Source of the DNA: Salmonella enterica subsp. enterica serovar Choleraesuis
GTDB lineage: Bacteria > Pseudomonadota > Gammaproteobacteria > Enterobacterales > Enterobacteriaceae
Direction of reading: 5' to 3'
NCBI GenBank assembly: GCA_022846635.1
Contig: AP025685.1
Span: forward strand, 1,426,001 to 1,490,000
DNA: 64,000 bases
Shown: positions 58,788-64,000 of the stretch, piece by piece
How positions within the stretch are numbered: the stretch's first letter is position 1
Layout of the letters: the number at the start of each line of letters is the position of its first letter
Position numbers and translations under genes: made by a program
Notes under the pieces: model-generated
What the model was told of the DNA's origin: nothing
The model's input: the letters and a program-made list of their open reading frames with translations, nothing else
Databases searched by the model: none

Positions 58788-60245
58788 TTAACCGCGCTGT
58801 AACTTACGGATAAGTGTACCGATATCAATATTCAGATGGCGGGCTGCTTTACGCTTGCTGCCCTGGTGTTGTACTGCCTGTTCGATTAGCAATCGCTCAA
58901 ACTGTTGCACTTGTGCCTTTAGATTACCGCTGGTTTCATTACTCATCGGGATAGCCAGAGGTTGGGATACAGTTTCATCTCCTGTAGATCTGGAGAAAAG
59001 AGGGGTTAGCTGGCCTAAAAACTCGGGAGGCAAATGTTGTTCATGGGCCTCTTCATCGGCCAGTACTGCCAGACGCTCAAAAATATTGACCAGCTCGCGA
59101 ATATTTCCCGGATAGCTGTAACTCATCAGGCGCTGGCGGCAATTGCCGGTGAGTTGTAACGCTGGCTGACGCTCGCGGTTGATACGGGCCAGCAGCGTAT
59201 CAATCAACACCGGTAAATCCTCCAGATGCTGGCGCAAAGGGGGAATTTCAATCGGCAATACCGCAAGGCGATAGTAGAGGTCGGCGCGGAACTCTCCTGA
59301 TTCTACCAGGCTGCGTAAGTCTTTATTCGTGGCGGCGATAACCTGCACCTGCACGGTTTTAGACAACGGAGAACCCACTGACTGAATAGTGCTATCTTCC
59401 AAAAATTTCAGCAGCTTTCCTTGAACATGGAGCGGAATTTCGCCTATTTCGTCGAGGAATAAGGTCCCGCCCGAAGCGCTCTCAATGTAACCGCGTTTAC
59501 CCCCTTGCAAAGCACCGGTGAAAGCACCGCGCTCATAGCCAAACATTTCAGATTCAAACAGGCTTTCGGGAATGCTGCCGCAGTTGACGTGAATAAAAGG
59601 CCGGTCACCCCATCCGGCGGCGCGGTGAATATGGCGGGCAATCACGGTTTTGCCAACGCCTGGCTCTCCTAGCAAAAGTAGCCTGGCGCGGCGGCGAAAG
59701 GCTCTTACGCCGGTATCGGCGATGGCGGAGAGCAGCGGTGACAGATGTAATGCATGCTGTTGCGGATCGGCCAAATTTCCGTCGCCAGTTGAGGAAAACC
59801 CGGAGCGGGAGGGGCGGTTGCGGCTATCTCGCGATTCAACATCTCGTTGCACTAACAGAGTGTAAGGTTTTTCGTGGGTTGCGGTGGGCACCGTTTGGGT
59901 GCTGGTCATAAACACCCGGCCATCTCGTGAGCGGGTCAGGGTACTGGTAGCACCGCACTCGATAGCCTGCTGAAAATCGTCAAAGCTTAATGCCGAGCGC
60001 TGAAAAAACTCAGCATTCGACAGGCCCACAGCTTCCTGTCGCGGCAGCCGATTAACGCGCTCGGCGGCGAGGTTTATAAAACGGACTCGAGACTCTCCGT
60101 CACAGAGAATAATGGCTTCACTGAAACTGTCCAGTAACGCATGCAGCGCTGGCGTCTCCAGCAGCGCGGAGAGTACCTCCTGGCTGACTGTGACCGAGGA
60201 GCGCATCCCCATTTTCATTGAAGGCAGGAAATTTTTTTCGCTCAT
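58788..60245 (-). CDS. Sigma-54-dependent transcriptional activator with PAS domain
   Basis: 485 aa. An N-terminal PAS-like sensor (about 30-135) precedes the AAA+ domain with Walker A GEPGVGKT (193-200), the sigma-54 contact loop GAFTGA (240-245), Walker B GTLFLDEI (260-267) and an arginine-finger region near 319-327. A Fis-type helix-turn-helix ends the protein (about 458-485). It should activate the sigma-54 promoter 149 bases downstream of its stop. The ATG overlaps the PAS gene stop by 4 bases. No response-regulator receiver domain is present. Confidence 0.92.
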   Translation of the reverse strand: MSEKNFLPSMKMGMRSSVTVSQEVLSALLETPALHALLDSFSEAIILCDGESRVRFINLAAERVNRLPRQEAVGLSNAEFFQRSALSFDDFQQAIECGATSTLTRSRDGRVFMTSTQTVPTATHEKPYTLLVQRDVESRDSRNRPSRSGFSSTGDGNLADPQQHALHLSPLLSAIADTGVRAFRRRARLLLLGEPGVGKTVIARHIHRAAGWGDRPFIHVNCGSIPESLFESEMFGYERGAFTGALQGGKRGYIESASGGTLFLDEIGEIPLHVQGKLLKFLEDSTIQSVGSPLSKTVQVQVIAATNKDLRSLVESGEFRADLYYRLAVLPIEIPPLRQHLEDLPVLIDTLLARINRERQPALQLTGNCRQRLMSYSYPGNIRELVNIFERLAVLADEEAHEQHLPPEFLGQLTPLFSRSTGDETVSQPLAIPMSNETSGNLKAQVQQFERLLIEQAVQHQGSKRKAARHLNIDIGTLIRKLQRG

Positions 60246-61375
60246 GGATGTAACTCGCTGCTATGTCTGGCCACCGGTTTAGCGGCACGCAGTACCGCGA
60301 CTTTCCACGCTACGCTTTCTTGCATCAGAATACGTGAGCAGTGGATGTTATAGGGCTGGATCTGGCCGCTGACGTCGGGCAATAACAGATTATGCCAGGC
60401 ACGCTCTGGCAGGGAGGCATCAAGCAGGGCGTGAGCAATGCCGGTACCGTGGGTAATGCCGAAGGTGCGTTCAAATGCGGCGTTACGCCACTGCGGTTGA
60501 TGGAGTTCATCAATTACCACCACCGCATCTGGCACAGCGTCAAACACCCGGCGCAGTGCGTCGATGCGTTGGTCGGCATCATGCTGAATCCGTAGTTCCT
60601 GGCTGACATCGCGAATACTGCCCCACATGCGTAGTAATCGCCCATTCTGAATGCTGGCCCGCACATCGTTCTCAACATAAGCCGGGGAGCCGTCGTGGCG
60701 GCGGTCGACTGAGAGTGCGCCATCGACGCAAAAGTCGGTTTCCACCAGGCGACGGACAAACTCCTCGTTAGCCGGGCTGCGGGGCCAGTACAGGCGTACC
60801 GGCTGTTGGGTAAACACCACATCGGCTGGCATTTCATAAACTTCCATCATGGCGCGGTTGCACATGCGCCAGTGGGAGCGGTTTTCAAAAACCTGGCGTA
60901 CGACTTCATCACAAGTCCCGGTAACATCTACCGGTTCAAGCCATTCAATACACCAGTAGGCTACCCGGGCGCTGTAGAGCATCTGGCTCATGATTTCGTT
61001 GGCGTTTTGTAGCTCATTAATACGCTGACTGAGCGGGCCAAGAGCTATTAGAGCCAGATGGATCATCGCCGGTGCGGTATCGCTGCGCTCAAACAGGCCG
61101 CTGGCCAGCATGGAATAGAGACCGCTGGTGCGATGAATCAGCGTTAGCTCAAGCTGTGGCAGCCTGTCATCAGGGGGCGGGTTGGCAAAAAGTCGGCGTA
61201 ATAATAGCGTCGACTCAGTACTGAATATTCTTTCTATGCCTGCATGAGGCAGCGCGGCAACGCCATCGCCGGTGAGTTCAGCCAGCGACGATGAGACATA
61301 AAGAAGTTGCCCCTCTTCATTCACCGTACAAGCGTGGAGCAGGCCGCGGTCGGCCATGGTTTCAAGTATTTGCAT
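60242..61375 (-). CDS. PAS-domain protein without visible output domain
   Basis: 377 aa, soluble, with no membrane segment. At least two and probably three PAS-like units: about 5-110 (CTVNEEGQLLYVSSSLAELTG), about 130-255 ending in WGSIRDVSQELR, and about 270-370 (FDAVPDAVVVIDELHQPQWRN). No histidine kinase, GGDEF, EAL or DNA-binding domain can be seen. It is coupled through an ATGA overlap to the sigma-54 activator, so it probably senses a ligand or redox state and acts on it by protein contact. I do not recognise a named family. Confidence 0.8.
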   Translation of the reverse strand: MQILETMADRGLLHACTVNEEGQLLYVSSSLAELTGDGVAALPHAGIERIFSTESTLLLRRLFANPPPDDRLPQLELTLIHRTSGLYSMLASGLFERSDTAPAMIHLALIALGPLSQRINELQNANEIMSQMLYSARVAYWCIEWLEPVDVTGTCDEVVRQVFENRSHWRMCNRAMMEVYEMPADVVFTQQPVRLYWPRSPANEEFVRRLVETDFCVDGALSVDRRHDGSPAYVENDVRASIQNGRLLRMWGSIRDVSQELRIQHDADQRIDALRRVFDAVPDAVVVIDELHQPQWRNAAFERTFGITHGTGIAHALLDASLPERAWHNLLLPDVSGQIQPYNIHCSRILMQESVAWKVAVLRAAKPVARHSSELHP

Positions 61376-61449
61376 AGGTCGCCATCTTCGTTGTTATTGA
61401 TAATCGACTGGCGCGAAACGGAGTCGCTGCGGTTCCGGGAACGGCAGAA

Positions 61450-61484
61450 ATGCAGCACTTTCCGGTGCTGCATAATTGCAGCAC
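61450..61484. promoter_or_regulatory. TGCAGCAC repeat cluster upstream of the PAS/activator genes
   Basis: A perfect inverted repeat ATGCAGCAC-TTTCCG-GTGCTGCAT (61450-61473) is followed by a third copy TTGCAGCAC (61476-61484), 75-109 bases upstream of the PAS gene start. It resembles an operator for a dimeric regulator and shares its core with the site near the sigma-54 promoter. Confidence 0.6.
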
Positions 61485-61605
61485 ATTTTGTTAAATGCGC
61501 AATCGTTAATGTTATTGATTTGTTATTTATGTGATGGGTGCTGTCTTTAGGCAGCAGCATATCTTTCGCCCGTAAGAAGCGAGCCTGCCCGGAATATTTG
61601 GATGC

Positions 61606-61618
61606 GGTTTGGAACCTA
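61606..61618 (+). promoter_or_regulatory. Distal copy of the toxin-antitoxin operator motif
   Basis: GGTTTGGAACCTA repeats the motif GGTTGGAACCTA found at 61723-61734, with one extra T, 117 bases upstream. It may be a second antitoxin-binding site. Confidence 0.4.
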
Positions 61619-61722
61619 ATAGCGGGAGTTGCAGAACCGTGAATAAATTTTAGAGGGTGTCTTCTGTTTTAGGTTTTTGGCAGGTGCATTTAGTGAGTTG
61701 CCCTTGCAGAGTTCTTTTTATC

Positions 61723-61742
61723 GGTTGGAACCTATATAGGTT
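61723..61742 (+). promoter_or_regulatory. Candidate operator/promoter of the toxin-antitoxin operon
   Basis: The perfect 14-base palindrome AACCTATATAGGTT (61729-61742) includes a TATATA-like -10 region and lies 27 bases before the toxin start. Autoregulation by a palindrome over the promoter is typical for toxin-antitoxin operons. Confidence 0.6.
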
Positions 61743-61768
61743 TTGTGCTATATCGTTAAGGAGGATAT

Positions 61769-62110
61769 GTGTGGGCAATTAAGACAACAGATAGGTTTGA
61801 GAACTGGTTCCTGGTACTCAGCGATGCTGACAGGGCCAGGGTGCTGGCCGTGTTGCTTGTTTTGCGCCAGAGGGGGCCTGGGTTACCCAGGCCGTGGGCC
61901 GATAGCATCAAGGGGTCTTGCCACAGCAATATGAAAGAGCTGCGGGTTCAGAGCAAGGGTCAGGCTCTGCGGGTGTTTTTTGCCTTTGATCCTGAGCGAA
62001 ACGGCGTTTTGCTATGTGCAGGTAGCAAAGCAGGCAATGAAAAACGGTTTTATGACCAGATGATCCCGATTGCCGATCGTGAATTTACTAATTATCTGAA
62101 TCAATTATAA
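61769..62110 (+). CDS. HigB-type (RelE superfamily) toxin
   Basis: 113 aa of the phage-derived Gp49-like/HigB family. The central SNMKELRVQSKGQALRVFF and AGSKAGNEKRFYDQMIPIAD blocks are typical; members are ribosome-dependent mRNA interferases. The start is the GTG at 61769, just after an AAGGAGG ribosome-binding site (short spacing). It is followed by an antitoxin gene after 11 bases, the toxin-first order known for higBA. Located beside tRNA-Asn copy 3, a typical site for acquired genes. Confidence 0.9.
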   Translation: MWAIKTTDRFENWFLVLSDADRARVLAVLLVLRQRGPGLPRPWADSIKGSCHSNMKELRVQSKGQALRVFFAFDPERNGVLLCAGSKAGNEKRFYDQMIPIADREFTNYLNQL

Positions 62111-62121
62111 GGAGTAGCAAA

Positions 62122-62424
62122 ATGGGCAGAACGCTCGAGCAGCTAATTGCGGATGAAAAACCGGAGGTTCTGGCCGAAGCCCGGGTAATGGCTGAGGATA
62201 TCCTGCTTAATATCCATCTGGCCGAACTGCGTGAGAAAGTACAGAAGACCCAGGTGGAGATGGCCGAGGCCCTGGGAATTCGTCAGCCTACCGTAGCCGG
62301 AATGGAAAAGCCGGGGCGTGACCTCAAGCTCTCTACGCTAAAACGCTACGTTGAAGCTGCGGGCGGTAAGCTGCGTCTTGACGTTGAGCTGCCAGACGGC
62401 TCTCACTATGGGTTTGCGCTGTAA
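62122..62424 (+). CDS. HigA-type (XRE-family) antitoxin
   Basis: 100 aa with a Cro/CI-type helix-turn-helix at about 40-90 (KTQVEMAEALGIRQPTVAGMEK). The recognition helix and the C-terminal strand GGKLRLDVELPDG follow the HigA pattern. It should neutralise the upstream toxin and repress the shared promoter. The ATG follows AAGGAG. Length is usual for the family. Confidence 0.9.
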   Translation: MGRTLEQLIADEKPEVLAEARVMAEDILLNIHLAELREKVQKTQVEMAEALGIRQPTVAGMEKPGRDLKLSTLKRYVEAAGGKLRLDVELPDGSHYGFAL

Positions 62425-62481
62425 ATATTTCCCACAATCGTTCGTCTGGCCGGATCGGTGGCGGTTGAAACACCGGAAAGC

Positions 62482-62516
62482 AAAAAGGCCGCTTAAGTTT
62501 CCTTAAGCGGCCTTCT
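62482..62516 (-). terminator. Terminator of tRNA-Asn copy 3
   Basis: On the minus strand, the stem AAGGCCGCTTAAG-GAAA-CTTAAGCGGCC is followed by TTTTTGC; it is identical to the terminator of copy 2. Confidence 0.9.
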
Positions 62517-62523
62517 CTAAATA

Positions 62524-62599
62524 TGGCTCCTCTGACTGGACTCGAACCAGTGACATACGGATTAACAGTCCGCCGTTCTACCGACTGAACTACAGAGGA
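62524..62599 (-). tRNA. tRNA-Asn (anticodon GUU), copy 3
   Basis: 76 nt, identical to the other two copies, with encoded CCA and anticodon GTT. It lies between the toxin-antitoxin pair and nac. Confidence 0.98.
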
Positions 62600-62617
62600 A
62601 TCGTGTGAACGGGGCGC

Positions 62618-62646
62618 ATAGTAACGGCCTTGTAGCAGGTTGTCAA
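62618..62646 (-). promoter_or_regulatory. Promoter of tRNA-Asn copy 3
   Basis: TTGACA (62641-62646) and TACTAT (62618-62623) on the minus strand with a 17-base spacer; same arrangement as copy 2. Confidence 0.8.
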
Positions 62647-62700
62647 AGGGCTAAATGGTGTTTGAAAACTGTTTGCCGACTATTTCAGCAACTTAACGGC

Positions 62701-62724
62701 GCACCGATTGCCCTGAAAAGGTGC
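62701..62724 (+). promoter_or_regulatory. Possible NtrC half-sites upstream of nac
   Basis: GCACC and GGTGC arms, the NtrC half-site bases, lie about 110 bases upstream of the nac sigma-54 promoter, but their spacer is 14 bases instead of the normal 5. They might be two half-sites of a weak enhancer. Confidence 0.3.
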
Positions 62725-62832
62725 AAGTTAGCGGCGGATAGAGGGATGTAATCTGCGAGGTTAGCATGAAGGTGAAACGATTATTATTTTATCTTATTGT
62801 TTATAAAGATATTTAGTTAAAGATTGTCAATG

Positions 62833-62848
62833 TGGCAAGCATATTGCT
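62833..62848 (+). promoter_or_regulatory. Sigma-54 promoter of nac
   Basis: TGGCAAGCATATTGCT has the invariant GG and GC with exact -24/-12 spacing and is similar to the known Klebsiella nac promoter, which is activated by phosphorylated NtrC under nitrogen limitation. It ends 48 bases before the nac ATG. Confidence 0.9.
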
Positions 62849-62896
62849 ACCTGAACGTAACCGGGCAATGGCCCAGGATCCCCTTCAGGAGGCAAC

Positions 62897-63814
62897 ATGA
62901 ACTTTAGACGGCTTAAGTATTTCGTAAAAATTGTGGACATCGGCAGCCTCACCCAGGCCGCAGAGGTGCTGCATATCGCCCAGCCAGCCCTGAGTCAGCA
63001 GGTTGCCACTTTGGAAGGGGAGCTGTGCCAGCAATTACTCATTCGTACCAAACGGGGGGTAACGCCAACTGAAGCCGGCAAAATGCTTTACTCTCACGCC
63101 CGTTCGATTCTGCGTCAGTGCGAGCAGGCACATCTGGCAGTCAATAATATTGGTCAGGTATTAAGCGGCCTGGTAGCACTGGGTTTTGCGCCCGGAGCCG
63201 CGAGCGCAGCTCTGACAATGCCACTGTTACAGGCCGTTCGTACCGAGCTTCCAGAGGTTCAGGTACATATTTACGAGGCCAGCGGCAGTGAGCTTAATAC
63301 TCGTCTGGCTGCGGGTCAGCTGGATATGGCGGTGATTTATGACCGAACCTCAATGGCCGGAGTCATCAGCCAGCCTTTATTAAAAGAAGATCTGTTCCTG
63401 GTCGGCACTCGTAACTGCCCGGGGCAGAGTGTGGATCTGGCGACCGTCGCGCAGGGTAACCTGTTATTGCCGCGTGACTATAGCGCGGTGCGTAAACGTA
63501 TTGATGAGGCTTTTGCTTTGCGGCGATTAACGGCGAATATTACCGGTGAGATTGAATCGGTGGCAACGCTGCATGCGGCAATCGCCAGCGGCATGGGTAA
63601 CACCGTATTACCAGAATCGGCTGCCCGAGCGCTGGTCAACGCCACAAATGGCTGGATGGCACGGATTAATTCGCCAGGGCTGAGCCTGCCGGTGGCGCTT
63701 AATATGTCGGCACGCCGTCCGCTAACCCCTGAATCTCAGGCGGTGAAGGAGTTGTTAATGTCACTTATTGCACGTCCGGTGCACACTAATCGCGAGTTAA
63801 TGTTAGTGAGCTGA
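62897..63814 (+). CDS. nac: Nitrogen assimilation control protein Nac (LysR family)
   Basis: 305 aa LysR-type regulator, the known Nac length. The N-terminal helix-turn-helix MNFRRLKYFVKIVDIGSLTQ and following region, and the C-terminal effector domain, match enterobacterial Nac. Nac connects sigma-54/NtrC nitrogen control to sigma-70 promoters of genes such as hut, ure, put and gdhA in Klebsiella. The start has AGGAGG 6 bases upstream and a sigma-54 promoter. In E. coli cbl follows; here a minus-strand gene does. Confidence 0.95.
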   Translation: MNFRRLKYFVKIVDIGSLTQAAEVLHIAQPALSQQVATLEGELCQQLLIRTKRGVTPTEAGKMLYSHARSILRQCEQAHLAVNNIGQVLSGLVALGFAPGAASAALTMPLLQAVRTELPEVQVHIYEASGSELNTRLAAGQLDMAVIYDRTSMAGVISQPLLKEDLFLVGTRNCPGQSVDLATVAQGNLLLPRDYSAVRKRIDEAFALRRLTANITGEIESVATLHAAIASGMGNTVLPESAARALVNATNGWMARINSPGLSLPVALNMSARRPLTPESQAVKELLMSLIARPVHTNRELMLVS

Positions 63815-63865
63815 GCGAATCAGGCGGTTCGCCGGTTCATATTAATCGCTGTGTTTCGTCTTTTT

Positions 63866-63892
63866 AAACCACCTCCTGGGAGGTGGTTTTTA
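63866..63892. terminator. Bidirectional terminator after nac
   Basis: AAACCACCTCC-TGG-GAGGTGGTTTTT, with T-rich bases on both sides, separates nac from the convergent partial gene. Confidence 0.9.
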
Positions 63893-63920
63893 CTTAACTC
63901 ACTTGCAGATGAATATATTT

Positions 63921-64000
63921 TTATGCCACGGCTCTGTTGGCGCTGCTCCAGGCCAGGCAGGGGGCCAGGGCAATACATGCTGCCAGGTTAAATACCAGCG
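63921..64000 (-). CDS. 3' end of a probable membrane-protein gene (partial, 5' end outside window)
   Basis: On the minus strand a frame enters from the window's right edge and ends at TAA (63921-63923). The last 25 residues, ending WSSANRAVA, include a strongly hydrophobic alanine/leucine-rich helix (LVFNLAACIALAPCLAW), like the last membrane segment of a transporter. A terminator lies properly beyond its stop. The fragment is too short for a family name. Confidence 0.5.
   Translation of the reverse strand, partial: LVFNLAACIALAPCLAWSSANRAVA

Larger units (their letters stand above)
61376..61768. other. Intergenic region between divergent PAS gene and toxin gene
   Basis: The 393 bases hold no supportable gene. 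The left part carries TGCAGCAC repeats upstream of the regulator operon. The right part carries GGTT(T)GGAACCTA twice and a perfect AACCTATATAGGTT palindrome at the toxin-antitoxin promoter. Both are listed separately. Confidence 0.6.
62477..62629. repeat. Long direct repeat around tRNA-Asn, copy B
   Basis: The same orientation and nearly the same bases as 39211-39363 (about two differences seen), spanning the terminator, the tRNA and its -10 region. Confidence 0.9.

Noticed and set aside
34747..62599. A complete integrative element or prophage between the tRNA-Asn genes
   Set aside because: No integrase, transposase, phage structural or conjugation gene is present, and core genes (yeeO, amn, shiA) lie between the tRNAs.

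Overview
The window is a chromosomal segment from a member of the Enterobacteriaceae. Long blocks follow the gene order known around the his operon of Escherichia coli and relatives (asmA, yegH, galF, O-antigen genes, gnd, wzz, his operon, yeeZ, yeeY, plaP, sbcB, dacD, sbmC, yeeA, yeeX, tRNA-Asn, yeeO, amn, shiA, nac). Most proteins are diverged from the E. coli versions I remember, and several neighbours are rearranged or new, so this is probably another genus of the family; the sequence alone does not let me name it.

Layout. (1) 1-5205: end of asmA, yegH on the minus strand, gne and galF; no colanic-acid (wza/wca) genes lie between yegH and galF. (2) 5316-12943: a JUMPstart/ops element followed by a very AT-rich O-antigen cluster: a CDP-glycerol synthase, Wzx, a LicD-type phosphotransferase, Wzy, three glycosyltransferases and GalE. 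This predicts a Wzx/Wzy-made O unit decorated with glycerol phosphate. (3) 13047-15602: gnd and wzz. (4) 15666-22968: the complete hisGDCBHAFI operon on the minus strand, with its leader peptide, attenuator and promoter. (5) 23126-36598: housekeeping genes for polyamine uptake, exonuclease I, a mechanosensitive channel, PBP6b, an inositol-phosphatase-family enzyme, the gyrase modulator SbmC, YeeA, YeeX and the MATE pump YeeO.

(6) 34747-64000: three near-identical tRNA-Asn genes, all minus strand, divide an accessory-rich stretch. Between copies 1 and 2 lie yeeO and a coupled pair (a GT8 glycosyltransferase and an aldonolactone oxidase). Between copies 2 and 3 lie amn and shiA, then a single 9.5-kb operon, pcaIJFD-catBCA-benABCD, encoding the route from benzoate through catechol and 3-oxoadipate to succinyl-CoA and acetyl-CoA, with a divergent IclR-family regulator. 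Next come a small lipoprotein and a VOC-family protein. After these is a minus-strand module in which a PAS protein and a sigma-54 activator precede a textbook sigma-54 promoter. That promoter drives a DmmA-like protein, a flavin/2Fe-2S reductase, a DUF3445 haem-dependent N-demethylase-like protein and an amino-acid/amine permease. A HigBA-like toxin-antitoxin pair sits next to tRNA copy 3. The window closes with nac behind its own sigma-54 promoter and the 3' end of a minus-strand membrane-protein gene.

The most interesting part is the sigma-54-controlled demethylase module (54252-61484). It combines a permease, an oxidative N-demethylase with its own electron transfer, and a dedicated two-protein regulator, and a short motif (TGCAGCAC) recurs upstream of both transcription units. 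It looks like a self-contained system for taking up and demethylating an N-methylated amine or amino acid, possibly as a nitrogen source; the substrate cannot be read from the sequence.
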